Part shown: one piece after another, positions 1 to 12,100 of the stretch
Layout of the letters: every line of letters starts with the position of its first letter
Numbering within the stretch: position 1 is the stretch's first letter
Source: Magnaporthiopsis rhizophila
Taxonomy: Eukaryota; Ascomycota; Sordariomycetes; Magnaporthales; Magnaporthaceae
Direction: 5' to 3'
Assembly (NCBI GenBank): GCA_003049465.1
Contig: PYSS01000203.1
Span: forward strand, 1 to 38,808
DNA length: 38,808 bases
The notes under the pieces: generated by a model
The model's input: the letters and a program-made list of their open reading frames with translations, nothing else
Told to the model about the DNA's origin: nothing
The model's database searches: none
Made by a program: the position numbers and the translations under genes

Positions 1-890
1 GCTTTACATATTACTTTAAAATATTTATAATCTAAACCTTTTTAGTGATAAATGTCATTTTATCTAAATATGGCCTTAAATAATTAATTAAAACATTAGT
101 ATTTTTTACTCTAAGAACACTCAAGGGTTTACTGTTATTCCTAGCTTTATTCGATATTATTGCAATATGTGACGAATTATTTAATTTAAATATAGAATAT
201 TTTTCTTACCCAAAGGGGGTTACCCAAAGGGGTTACCCAAAGGGGGTTACCCAAAGGGGTTACCCAAAGGGTATGGGTAGCAAGCGACTCTAATTTATCT
301 ATTAAATAATCTTTTATCTTTTCCTGTAGCCTAAGAAGTTCGGCTAGCTAGCGACAGAGTATGTTGTATGTAGCTTTGAGTAATCGAAAAGATAGGTTCC
401 ATTTTACTTCTATCTAAATAAAAAGAACCCTCTCTTTCTATTAACCCTAATAATCAATAACCTGTAATAACAATATTATGCTCTACAGGAAAACTCCTGC
501 AGCTTCGAGAACTATTCATCCCATTTTTAATATTTAATATTATATTAAAGATTTCTTCATCTTTAACTGTTTTAATTCTTTCTTGATAAATCTTGAAAGC
601 TTTTTTAAAATCTAAGTAGTCTAAATATTTTGTTGTATTTAAATTATATTTATCAAATATTTCTATTAACTTGTAAATATCTTTAGGATGTGTAACGGTA
701 AATCTACAGCTGTTATCATAAATTGCAATGTCATTACCTATATTTAATTTTTTTTATGAAAATTAAAGCATTCTTGTCGTCAACATGTAACTCAATTTTA
801 AATCTAAAAGAGACACTAGATATATTACCAAGTTTATTTTTTTAAATAATTATATTAAAATTACCCTCTGCTTCCGAAAATCATGAAAAT
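1..890 (-). pseudogene. Decayed LAGLIDADG homing endonuclease in the nad6 intron
   Basis: The minus-strand translation gives pieces of a double-motif LAGLIDADG protein. These are WFSEAEGNFNIII near 870, then segments ending in DIYKLIEIFDKYNL, KYLDYLDFKKAF and IKNGMNSSR, then the second motif area (LLGLIEREGSF near 440), and a C-terminal part with KPLSVLRVKNTNVLINYL near 110. The gene is broken by a TAA at about 836, a frameshift near 745 in a T run, and a GC-rich tandem repeat at 204..270 that separates the last part. Family identity is clear from the motif order. It is presumably no longer made. It could have mobilised the nad6 intron. Confidence 0.75.
204..270. repeat. Tandem GC repeat, about 5 copies of TTACCCAAAGGGG(G)
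   Basis: Five units of 13 or 14 bases alternate in length by one G. Each unit contains the partial palindrome ACCCAAAGGG(G). The array lies inside the decayed LAGLIDADG gene and shifts its frame, so it arrived after the gene was open, or expanded within it. Confidence 0.85.
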
Positions 891-1210
891 CTCCTTAAAA
901 AATTATCATCGGATACTAGAGTTGAATAATGTTTTTTATTTGCTGCTAAACCCTTAACCCCCCCCCCCCTGATAAACAAGACTTTTGTAATATTAGCGAA
1001 CTATAATTAGATACTATATTAGGAGTAGAACAAATAATAATATAAAGAAACAAATTTAATATGTAGCAATATAGATATGATAAAAATAATTGTAGCTCCT
1101 CGTTCTTCGCTCAAAAATTGTGTTTAATTAAACGTACCTCATAGAGTAAGATTTTAACTCACGCGGCGTGATTAAACAAAAATAAGATCTTGCGGCCTTA
1201 ATATACACAC

Positions 1211-1447
1211 ACTCACCGCACCAATATAAACAATTAAATAAGATAACCCTATAAAAGTTAAACCAATTATAATTAAATAAGAAGATATACCTGCAAATAA
1301 ACCTATTAAAAATAATACTGACACTATAGGATTTTTACTAACAATTACAAATATGGCACATAAAACAGAAAATAAAGAAATTACACTTAAAATGTCTATA
1401 TTATAACCATTTGTATAAAATTCGAATACTAAATATAAATTATTCAT
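1211..1447 (-). CDS. nad6: NADH dehydrogenase subunit 6, exon 1 (partial gene)
   Basis: This is the first 79 codons of the membrane subunit ND6 of respiratory complex I. The start is ATG at 1447, just downstream of an AT-rich leader. The product is a run of hydrophobic helices with the family's IVSVLFLIGLFAGISSYLI segment, followed by LSYLIVYIGAVS at the expected place. After AVS the frame runs into unrelated sequence (CILRPQDLIFV), taken as intron read-through, so the exon is placed at 237 nt in phase 0. The rest of the gene must lie before position 1. It sits downstream of trnS on the same strand and could share a transcript with it. Confidence 0.88.
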
Positions 1448-1561
1448 ATTTTTTTTTTATAATCTCCTTAATAAAGTTTAGTTTTTAATATCTATAATAA
1501 CTATATATATACTATATTAGTATAATTACCAATATAATCACATTAATACTAAATATTAATT

Positions 1562-1641
1562 CGGAAAAGAGAGGAATCGAACCTCCAGGTGTAAAACACA
1601 ATATTTAGCAAATATCTTACCTTACCAATGGAAACTTTTCC
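1562..1641 (-). tRNA. trnS(gcu): tRNA-Ser (GCU)
   Basis: The minus strand folds into a cloverleaf with acceptor CTTTTCC at the 3' side, anticodon stem GATAT/ATATT around loop TTGCTAA (anticodon GCU), a long variable arm as expected for serine, and the T-loop motif GGTTCGATTCC. It is the tRNA nearest nad6. Confidence 0.9.
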
Positions 1642-1737
1642 TTGCTTCGTGCTGTACTTCTAATACTATGAAATAAGAAGTAGGCAGGCTTACTTCTACT
1701 GCTGGCTTCTATGAAATAAGCCAGCCAGCAGATGCTA

Positions 1738-1810
1738 CGAACTAGACCGGATTCGAACCGGCATCTATTCCCGTGACAAGGGAATCCTTTACCAATTAAG
1801 TTACTAGATC
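1738..1810 (-). tRNA. trnD(guc): tRNA-Asp (GUC)
   Basis: The anticodon arm TTCCC-TTGTCAC-GGGAA gives anticodon GUC. The T-arm is GCCGG-TTCGAAT-CCGGT. The acceptor GATCTAG/CTAGTTC has one T-T mismatch. A diverged relative with an insertion lies at 32868..32952. Confidence 0.9.
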
Positions 1811-1844
1811 TTTATACAAATAAGAGCTAGCTTTAACTCACTTA

Positions 1845-1858
1845 CCCCCCCCCCCCCC
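1845..1858. repeat. C homopolymer (14 C) between trnD and trnG
   Basis: This is one of several C runs that follow a TTA or TTAA in this window (also 958..969, 20767..20786 and 38556..38591). Lengths of such runs are unreliable in assemblies. Confidence 0.7.
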
Positions 1859-1999
1859 TTAAGGATAATGCTTAATGTTGCTTTTAACCCTAAAGTTTAG
1901 CTGCAGCTGGAGCAGTTGTAGCTGCAGCTGGCTTCTTACTTCGTATGAAATAAGCAAACCATCAACTATACAATCCTAGGTAAAATTAACTATTGTATA

Positions 2000-2070
2000 T
2001 ACGATTAGTCGGACTCGAACCGACATACGCTGTTTGGAAGACAGTAATCCTACCATTAAATGATAATCGT
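2000..2070 (-). tRNA. trnG(ucc): tRNA-Gly (UCC), copy 1
   Basis: The cloverleaf has acceptor ACGATTA/TAATCGT and anticodon arm ACTGT-CTTCCAA-ACAGC (anticodon UCC). The T-loop is TTCGAGT. The gene is identical over its whole length to the copy at 16672..16742, and the 5' flank (RNA sense) stays similar for several tens of bases. Confidence 0.92.
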
Positions 2071-2264
2071 TTTGTTATTTCTGCTGCTGGCTGCTGGCTT
2101 AGCTGCCAGCGTACGAAGACTTCGTACTTCGTACTTCTTAGCTACATATAATAACAAACTTTTTGTATTCATACATATGCTTGCTAAATAGCAAGCAACT
2201 ACAAAAATATTTTATTTAATTAAAATTAAAATTAACATATAAACCTGCTTTATAGTACTATATA

Positions 2265-2501
2265 CTAATCTCCGCCTTCTGCATCAAATAAATCAGGCAT
2301 ATCATACGCTTGTTTTTCAAGTACATAATCTATAGGAGATCCTCCATCACCTTCAGAAGATCCTTCACCACCTTTAGAAGATCCTCCATCACCTTTAGAA
2401 GATCCTTCACCACCTTTAGAAGATCCTCCATCACCTTTAGGTGATTCTCCACCGCCTTTAGGAGGATTTTTACCTGAATCCTCTTTAGGTGGATTTTTCA
2501 T
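2265..2501 (-). CDS. Gly/Ser/Lys-rich repeat ORF of unknown function
   Basis: This is a 78-codon frame of low complexity. After MKNPPKEDSGKNPPK come alternating units of the type GDGGSSKGGEGSS, then a short unique tail (PIDYVLEKQAYDMPDLFDAEGGD). Its ATG overlaps the end of the longer acidic ORF upstream by 17 nt in another frame. The two may therefore be one protein split by a one-base frameshift, or a translationally coupled pair. No family is recognised. The nucleotide repeat (CACCTTTAGAAGATC units) could expand by slippage. Confidence 0.4.
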   Translation of the reverse strand: MKNPPKEDSGKNPPKGGGESPKGDGGSSKGGEGSSKGDGGSSKGGEGSSEGDGGSPIDYVLEKQAYDMPDLFDAEGGD

Positions 2502-3168
2502 TGTCCTCTAATTTAGCTATCTCAGCTGCACGTTTTTTTCTAAAATAACCATATCCATCATCAGGTACTTCTAGATGTAAACTTTTTTTGTTTGCTTTCG
2601 CTACCTTTGCTGCTTCTCTCTCATATCCTCACTCCTCATTATTTTTGTCTCATGCTTCTCTTGTTTCAGCTTCCAAAGCTTGATCCAGATTAGACAAAAA
2701 TTCTGTACTATCCTTAGCTTTATTTAAAGCTTTAGGTCTTAAATTTTGCAACTTCTGAAGTTCTTCATTATCTCTAGGCAAAACTCCAGCTTTTTGCTTT
2801 TCTATTGCTTCATTTAAAAGTCATCTCTGCTCATATAAATCGTCCACCTTTTGCTCAAAATCGTCAATAGTTTGTTTTTTTTTATTTGGATCTTCATCTT
2901 CTTCTGACTCAGAAGATGATGAGTATTCTTCATCGCTATTTGAATCACTATTTTCCTCATCATCTGATTTATTATAAACAAAATAAGGAGTAGCTTTATC
3001 ACTTTGTGTTGCTAAATTTAATGAAATTAGTATCTTGATACTAATTTCATTAATGTATTCCGAAAGGTCTAGCAAGCTAAAGGGATACGGATAGTGAAGT
3101 TTGCTCCGGACAGCACTACACTTAAGAACCTCAATAATAAATAGAAATATATAAAAAAAGTCATACAA
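2485..3168 (-). CDS. Acidic, coiled-coil-like ORF downstream of cox3, unknown
   Basis: The frame is open in code 4, with TGA read as Trp several times. The ATG at 3168 lies inside the end of cox3 in another frame, so the true start may instead be a non-ATG codon near 3034. From the hairpin at 3018..3053 onward the frame looks protein-like: a Ser/Asp/Glu stretch (residues about 68 to 92), then KKKQTIDDFEQKVDDLYEQR and a Lys/Glu/Ala-rich helical region ending with YGYFRKKRAAEIAKLEDNEKST. Such composition suggests a soluble, partly disordered, partly coiled-coil protein. I do not recognise a family. It is followed by the Gly-rich ORF after a frame change. Confidence 0.4.
3018..3053. repeat. Perfect 17-bp inverted repeat just after cox3
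   Basis: The arms TAATGAAATTAGTATC and GATACTAATTTCATTA (extended by one pair) enclose two bases. It could form a stable hairpin in the 3' UTR of cox3 and serve as a processing signal, or be a mobile palindrome. Confidence 0.8.
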
Positions 3169-6100
3169 CGTCTACAAAATGTCAATAAAGGATACCAGCT
3201 TCAAATCCCAAATGATGATTGTCAGTTAGCTGATATCCATATATACGTCACAAAGCCACTAACAAAAAAATTGTTCCAATTATAACCGCGTCTATCTTTA
3301 CTTTGGCATATCGTATAATTAGATATATTTAATTTACGTACTTATTATAGATATAAACAAGCACATAAAAACATATAAATACGACTTAGCTAGGACGTAA
3401 AGTTATTCCCTTATTTCTAAGGAAGACTGAGTACACCTTAATTACAAATAGACAAGTTAAATATCTTGCTAATTTTTGTAACAACTACCATCTACTCGAT
3501 GCGCTTTTCCATAATAATCTTATAAGATTAATATAGGTTAGTTCCGCGATTACCCATTTAAGTTTCCTTAATACAATAACTTTTTACCTCACCCATTATG
3601 ATTAGTAATGGTACTTATTATTAGACTTTTCACTATATATAAGGTGGTATTATTGTCTTTAGGGCTTCCCCGGAGTTTGGCAGTTTAGTATTATCCCTTG
3701 ATTAATACTTTCGCTTATTCACTGTAATTAATAAATATAAGTACCAAAAGGGATATACTTTTTTTTATTTTCCTTATGCCTTGTTTATATCTTAAGGCTA
3801 TTAACTTAGTAACATAAGTTATGGAAAAATTATGTCTTTATGAACTTACCACCGATAATTACGATCGGTGAGAGATAACCAAAAATAAATAACCTTACCC
3901 TATAAATAGGAGTTTTATCTGTCTTTATTCATATCAGATTTGATATGACAAACCAGGTCAAATCCCTCTTTAGTTAAATGATTCTTATTTTTAATTATTT
4001 CTGCGATATTGCACCATTTATCAAAACTTTGTTTCTTTACACCTACTATACTATATTTACAGAAAAAGGGTATGATTTTATCATAATTATCAGTAAATTT
4101 TCGACATTGATAATCTACCGTCATACGATTAGAAGAAGGTTGATATTTACCACATGTAAAATAATCAACGAAGCTTCTAATTAAAGCTTCATCCCTTCTA
4201 TCTTGAGTTAAACTAAAAACTAGTTGTACGTAAACCCCAGAAGAAGACTTATTTTCAATAACAGCGAAACAACCATCCCCCGATGCAAACCCCGCCATCC
4301 AGTACGGATGTGGTATTTCTGTATTTATAGATAAAGGTCTTGAAATAGGCATAATATTAGGAAAAGCAACTTTTAATATTTCAGTTAAACCGCGATTAAT
4401 AGAAGCTTTTATAGATACAATCTTATGCAAACCTTCCATTGTTAAATGTTCCTTAGATTTAATTAAATCTACAACCGATTTAAAAAGAAGGAAGTCACCT
4501 TGCTTTTTAGTTATTAAAGGGTATTTAACAAAGTGGGGTATTATTACAGTAGTTATATCTTCCATAGAAGATACATAGTATCCACAATTTTTACCTACAG
4601 ATATTCTACCTATTCCACCAAAATATGATTGAATATCTTGCAATAAATGTAAGTCACGCAGATGAAGACAGATTGAAAAAATGCACTCAACCTGTCAGCC
4701 TACAAGTGTTTTCGTTGTTTTTCTAACTCTAACTGAGAAACACCCTTCAGCATCTACGAAACCTGTAATTAACCATGGGTTAAATTTAACAGATTTTTTA
4801 CTTAAAGAGTATTTACAAGAATCAGTTGTGGAAAATAACCTAGAAGATGAATACTTTTTCACACTTATTCTCTTATCCCAACCAGAGACTGAATGTACAA
4901 TGATATTAACAATAATTATCATTATTGATTAGACTATGTCATCATATTAGTGCTTGTTAAAAAAAAAATAAAATAATTTAACAATTAATATGAAAAGCTT
5001 TACGTCAATTTTTACTTTATGCTAAGCAGCGAGCCTCGTCAAAAGCTCTACTCTTATTAAAGTAACACAATGTTAATTGACTAGTCGTTGGACCTTTATA
5101 TATGTCATAAACAATATATACTTGGCAGCAAATTATCATTACTTACAGAAAAAATGACTTTCTTGCTATTAACTTTTAAAAAAAAAATTTTATTATATAA
5201 TATTACTATATTAATTTAAAACAAAAGTATACCCTTTATAAGAATTACCTGAACTTAAACATTTTTTAATAGTTTTTCTAGAGATATTAATAGCTTTCGC
5301 ACATTCACTCATACTACTATAAATGTTCCTATTGTTATTATTATCTATAACAACAATACTAGCAGATTCACTTACTAATTTATCCGTATTTCTAATATAC
5401 CGAACTCCCCTGTGATCTTATATCATAAGGGCTATCAGATAAATAAAGTGCGGACAATAGATTGTCTATTTCAACAATTGAAATACGTTCTTTATTACCC
5501 AATAAATTATCATTTGTTGTTAATCTATATTTATTAATGTGTAATTTTATTGCATCAAATATGTATTTACCTTCGAGTGTAGTGTGATAACCTTTGTAAT
5601 ACATATCTACCAAATTTAACCATAATGAAAAATCTTTAGCTTTTAAAGTTTTTAATAATACTCCTTTTTTATTATTAGAATCCTCATAAATAAGGGGTAT
5701 TAAAATATTTATAAGTTCATGTATTTTATTAATTTCTAATACTATTGTAGGATTACTATCAACATTATGTTTTCTAGGTGTAGTTAATAAAACATTACCT
5801 GTTTTAATAAATTCTTTTATTTTGTTATACAATTCTAATTCTTTAATATGATTTTCCAACTTAAACCTAGGTACATATTTATTAGTTGAAAAGGTAGCAA
5901 AGTCTATTAGGGTCTAAAAAAGACCAGGAAGTAAAACCAGGACGCCGTACGAAGTTCGCAACAATAGGATTCATTCGTTAATGACTGACTGACTTAAGCT
6001 TTCCCTGTTTCTATTTTAAGTTTGTAATGCATAGATGGATGTAAATAAGGTGTAACAATAGAACGTAAAATAGGCATAGAAGATTGACGCACATAGATAA

Positions 6101-9100
6101 GGTACTCAATCTTTTTATTTTGTTTTTTTAAACGTAGTAAACATTCTAAACCATACCGTATATTTAATACATTCATCAACCGCACAACATCTTGAACCGA
6201 AAAAGAATTAGTACATAAGACCAACCCCGCCGTTCGTGCTTCCCCATCTCCCATTATTAAATGAGCCAAAGCAACGGGCGTTAATAAATCATAAATATTG
6301 GCAGGAATAACTTTAGTTTTATTTGGATAAAATAAAGAATACAACTCAGTAAAGCAAGGCAAGGATCGACTAAAAAACTGAAGACCATACGATAATTTTC
6401 CAGCTCTAGTGCTAGTTGTTAAACTTGGAACACTAGTGCAGTAATGGGACAGTTGATTAAACACAAATAAAACATAAGAACATTTATCTAAAGACTGTTT
6501 AAATCCTAAACGAGCATTAAAGCTTTTATCTGTAGATAAAGTTAATCAACCATCAGATAATAATAATCCTACTATTATACTATACGGAGTAGGTGCTAGT
6601 TTAATCATATTCCTTTCTATTTTGGTTAATCTACCTGACCCTACCGATGATCCCAGATCTTTACCTCACAAAACTAAATCCTTGCAAGCGGCACCTTTGC
6701 TGTTTTCATTTTTATTTCTGTTTAAGATAACTGGAGTGCAAATATTCATTTTACGTGCTTCAGGTGTATACCTGAAGCCCAAATAGCTATAAACTCTTCA
6801 TAAACCTGTTATTAAAGAGATAATTCCAACGGAGTATAACCAGTGCACATTTGTTATTAAACTTAAATATTTAAACTATTCATATTAGAGCCATGGATCG
6901 AATCAAACTATACGCATAATTCCTTAGTGGACCAGGGCAAGCAGCTTAAGCTGCTTGCCCCCTCCTACCTTCAGCATCAATAAATCCGGCTAATCAATAT
7001 TTAGTTATATTAATTCTATCACTAATAGAACCAGGTATTCATTTACTTTTCTGCTGCGCAAGCTAAAGCGACCCTGTCATTTCTTTTTTATAACCTATAA
7101 TAGCCAATTTACCTTCAGTTGATAAATGATATTTATTTTCAGTTAGTAAGACTGCCTTTCCAAATAATTTAAAATGATGGTATTTTGAACTATTAAGATT
7201 CACATAATTAAATATAGGTATTATAACATATAACAATGAATTTATGTCATTTACAAAATAATTTACGGCACCTGCTCCATAACCCCTTCTTTGGGTCAGG
7301 CGCGTAGCCGAGCTCTTGTTTACTGAAACTATCAATAATCTAGTATTATAACTTAGTTATATGATATCTCTTGTTTTTAATTATAACCGTAGACTCACCC
7401 TCAGGTAAACGTGTAAAAGCCTGATTAATACTACTCTTCCCTACGTTTATAGCTTTGGCGGCTTCACGTAAAGAAGGGTAAACACTAGTTTCATTAGTAA
7501 GAGTATCTAGCTCGGAAACTTGGTGTGCTCGAACAGAACGTATTCGTTCTAAACGTTTAGCTTGAATCTCTGTATCAAGATGAATACGCTTTAAATGTGC
7601 TATTAATTCAGGGTTAGTATTATGAGTTTTTAAAATTTCTACTCGTTCAGGCGTTAGAGCTTTATCCCTCATTTTTGCTTTAGCCTCACAGGTATGTGTT
7701 AGACCCAGAGAGGAACCAGCTACTTTTAATATATTATACTCTGGCTTAAAAACGTCTAAATAATATTGCTCCCTGGATATAACTAAAGAAGATGGACAGT
7801 ACTCAAGTATTTCTAAAGAGAAATTAGAATATCCATATTTAAGAATAGATCTATAAATATTAGAATTATTATTCTTAATTTGTCTTTCCAAATTACGGAT
7901 AGAAAAATAATCTCGGAATCTTTTAGATAAATTGATTCCACTACCGATATAGCTTTTACCATTCTTTAAATTTGTTCAACGGTATACTCCTGCTTTATTT
8001 CCATTATCTTTAATAATATCTAGTTTATCTGTATCAGCATTAATATATTTTTTTACTGGGACAGGCTTACCATTTGAAGTAGAATAATAACGAAGACTAA
8101 TTCGGCATAAAGAGTGTAAAAGATAAACAGGATTAATATAAAATCTTGAGGTATTACGATTAACTAAATTACTCCTGTTTCTAACAATATGATCATTATA
8201 GTGTACAATATGACCACATTTTAAAGTATTCTTAATATACTCTAAAACCTCGATTTCATCCTTATGTAAATTAATTTGAAATGTAAATTGAGCATATTTA
8301 TAATTGGTATCTTTAAAATCTGTTAATCTTATGTGGAAATTACCTTCTCCATCAGTAAACCCTACAAATCACTCTAAAAATCTTCTATCTAAAGAATAAG
8401 AATTAGCTTCTTTGGTAGAAGTTGTTGGGATAGAAATATTTAATTTATCAGCCTTTCCCGCAGCTAAGCTACCCAGGATTAAGACTCGGCCCCCCCTTCT
8501 TTTAGGGCAGTGTAGCTGCTGCTTTGGCGACCTATTAAGGTCTCCCTCCGTGAAGCGGCTATCTTAGTAATATGTCTCCGACTTTGCGGGACTGACGTAT
8601 TAACAATTAAAAGGCAATTGCTTTTAAGCGAAGCACGAAACATAGTAATATTATATAATAAATTTATAGGACTACAAATTAATCCATAGCACTAATACGA
8701 TGTCATAGTCTAAGTTAATTTAATATGTTATTTCAGTATCTCACAACACTGATCAGACTATATCTTATTGACTATATAACATATAGTCAAGCAAAGCACA
8801 AAAGATAATTCTTTTATTAGTCGTTGAACCCTTTAACACTAATTATTTTTTCGTAACAATTTAGTATTATATTGGCTGCATATTTTCTTGATTACTTATA
8901 TTAGTAAAATCAAGATCTTCATGCAATTAACTTTATTTTTCTGTTTAATAAATAACATAACTTATATTTATTAATTTAAACAGGGCCTACACTAGTTTTA
9001 TTTTTTTTTTATTAGCCTTGCTCCTAACCAGAGGATGCTTCGCTAGGTACACCTATAAAGGGTGCGTGCTGCGTAGCCGTACCCTTTGGGTCAGGAGCAT

Positions 9101-12100
9101 GAGATAAATAACTAATTATATGTTCTACCTGTTTTCATTCCAGATTTTAAAGATTTTATTTTCTTTAAACCTTCAAGAGTTAAATGGGATTTATTCTTAA
9201 TAAGCTCAGCTACCGTACTAAAGTCATTACAATCCATAGACTTTACTCCATGTAAAGGAAATTTTTGAAAAAAAGGGGTTATTTTATCATACACGTCATT
9301 AAATTTATATACAACAAAGGTAGCACCAGAAGGTCTTGTTGACACTTTCTCGATGCTACCACACCCTAGATAGTCAATAAATTTAGCTAATAAAGCCTCA
9401 TCTCTCGCGTGTTGAGATATAGAGAATGATATAATAACCTGATACCCACATAAATAAGCATTATTTTTTCTTACCTTAACATAAAAACAACCCTCTCCAT
9501 CTACAAAACCTGCCATTCAATTAGGATCAGGTATCCCTTGAAAACAGACTAATGGACGTGGTACAGGTAATACAGTTGGAAATTGAGTTTTTAATGTTTC
9601 GGATAAACCGGTATTCATTGAAGCTTTAATACTTACAATTTCCCTAATACCCTCAATAGATTTAGCTTTTAAAGCTAAAAGCTCTACACCACGCTTAAAT
9701 AAAAGGTAATCCGCTTTTTTTTGAGAAATTAAAGGAAATTTGTCAAAATGAGGTATAATGGCATTAATTATATCTCGGTAAGACTGAACACTATATACTA
9801 TAATATTTCTGTCTTTACGTTCGCTAATTATACCTACACCAAAAAAGGAGTGTATTTCTCTAATTAATTGTGTATCTTTGCTATGCAACTCAATACTAAA
9901 TGCTGGTATTACACTTCAGCCAGATATCGAGGTACTTTTTTTAGCTAATTTAAGACTAAAACTTCCTTCTGCGTCAACAAACCCTGTAACCCAATAAGGG
10001 GAAAGCTTCGATTGTATCTTAGTACTATAGTGAAATCTATTATGAATAATGTTAAACTTAATATAGTTATTTAAATAACGGTAGGTAGAACCTACTGAGC
10101 CGCTAATATATTTAAAAAAAAAAGGGTTAGAAACAAAGCCATGAAACCCCGTACCGAAGTAAAAACAAGTACCAAAGGCACCGTCACTTATAGTAAAAGA
10201 AGATACACTATACTCTATTCCTTGGACAATAAATGTTATAACATGGCTGCTTATAGCCACATTTCAATATTTTTCAATATTGTTCAGACTATGTATTATG
10301 TACAATAATATGTCATCTGTACATCAAAGTTTTTAAATAAACAGATAAAAAATAGGATTTGTAATTAGTTATATAAACTATCTTATCCTGTTTATATTAG
10401 TCGTTGAACCGTCCTATTAAAAATTAATAATTAATTGTAATATTTAATTAGGGTTGGCTGCACATTATCTTGTAATAAAATTAATTAGCATATTATACTT
10501 AAAATGTATTAGTTATAAATTTAAGCTAAAGTGTAATAATTACAAGGTTTTCATGCAATTTACTTTGTTTTTTTTTGCTTATAGTTAAAACATAAGAGTT
10601 TATTACTTAATTTATGTATACTTAAAAGCAAAGGCCTTTAATATACTTTTTCTAGCTTGCTGCTGCGTAACCAGCCAGCAAGCACAGTTTAGTCTACCAA
10701 CTAAACCTTTTCACCATTAATTACTCTGCATCTATTCATTCCAGATTTTAAAGAATTTATCTTATTAATACCTTCCTCGGTCAAATGACCTTTAGTTTCT
10801 ATTATCTTAGCCACTTTAACAAAATCTAAGTTATCCATATGTTTTATTCCTTGTAAAGAATAAGTTTGGAAAAAAGGAATTATTTTATCTTTAATATCAC
10901 TAAATCTACTTATCACAAGGTTCACCCCCATCAGGTCTGGTAGAAGACTTTTCTATTCTACCACACCCTAGATAATCTATGAATGTAGTTAATAATTCCT
11001 CATCTCTTGCATGTTGAGATATTGAGAAAGCCAAGCTAACACTAAAACCTGTTAGATAGTTTTTATTTTTTAGTGACTTAACATAAAAATAACCTTCTCC
11101 ATCTACAAACCCTGCTAATCAATTAGGGTCTGGAATACTTAGATTACTTACTTCTGGACGAAGTACAGGTAAGGAAGTTGGAAAGTGATTTTTTAATTTA
11201 TCAGATAATCCTTTATTCATGGATCCTTTAATATTTATAATACTATTGATTCCTTCAATACTAGACCGAGCTTGGCCTTGTAATATTATGTTTATTGCTT
11301 GTTTGAATAAAAGATAATCAGCTCTCTTTTTAGTTATTAAAGGATATTTATCAAAATGAGGTATAATGACCTTAGCTATATCACGTGCAGACTGAACGCT
11401 ATAATACACCTGATCTCTCGTATTACGTTCGCCAACTATTCCTATACCGAAAAAAGAATGTATTTTTCTCAGTAACAGTAAGTCTCTGCTATGTAATGTT
11501 ATTTGAAATTCTGGTACAACAACCAAAGAGTAAAATATTAGTACAGTCTAGGGTATTTCTAATTCTAATCCGTACTTCAAATTCGTACTTCTAATTCGTA
11601 GCGATTAAACTAATTATTAAAGATTCTACCTGAATTCATACCTGATTTTAAAGATCTAATCTTCTTAAGTCCTTCAGGTGTTAAATGAGATTTGTTATCT
11701 ATTATTTTAGCTATTTCACAGAAATCAATATAATCCATAGACTTTACCCCTAATAAAGGATAGTTATGGAAAAAAGGAATAACCTTTGTTTGAATATCTG
11801 TAAATTTATTTACGATAAATAGAACACCATTAGGCCTCTTCGAAGCTTTAACTATTCTCCCACATCCCAAATAATCAATAAATTTCGTGAATAAAAGCTC
11901 ATCCCTAACATGTTGAGATAATGAAAAGCTTATTTGAGTGTAAAAACTATCATTAGCTCTAGCTTTAGATGTATCAGCAAAAAAATTACCTTCAGCATCT
12001 ACAAATCCTGTAAATCAATAGGGATTAGGGATACATTCAAAACTAACTTCCGGACGCTTAATAGGAATTATATTAGGAAAATGGCTTTTTAGCATATCGG

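Larger units (their letters stand above)
1..1210 (-). other. 5' part of an intron in nad6 (continues beyond the window)
   Basis: The nad6 reading frame loses similarity after the conserved YIGAVS segment at 1211, and the DNA beyond it holds a decayed LAGLIDADG gene up to the window edge, so this is intron. The exon ends in T, as group I introns need. However, the next bases are GTGTGTAT, which also fits the GUGYG start of a group II intron. No intact core or domain V could be recognised here, so the class is open. A run of C lies at 958..969. Confidence 0.7.
4898..10136 (-). other. Composite 5.2-kb group I intron region cox3-640
   Basis: The region lies between exon 4, which ends at coding position 640, and the 5-nt exon. 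It contains two recognisable group I cores, at 8700..8945 and 4926..5145. It also contains an intact LAGLIDADG ORF fused to exon 4, a LAGLIDADG/GIY-YIG chimera, the tail of the split LAGLIDADG gene, a LAGLIDADG_2-type gene and a LAGLIDADG-NUMOD1 gene. No coding room exists between the cores, so it is either one intron nested in another or two introns abutting without an exon. Confidence 0.7.

Noticed and set aside
3287..3291. Starting the last cox3 exon at ACGCG (3291)
   Set aside because: It gives the right length but reads Tyr-Ala where the family has x-His before VIIG; the TACAT exon restores Leu-His.
3978..4932. Plus-strand frames over the cox3-645 intron
   Set aside because: They oppose a clear LAGLIDADG gene and have no family features.
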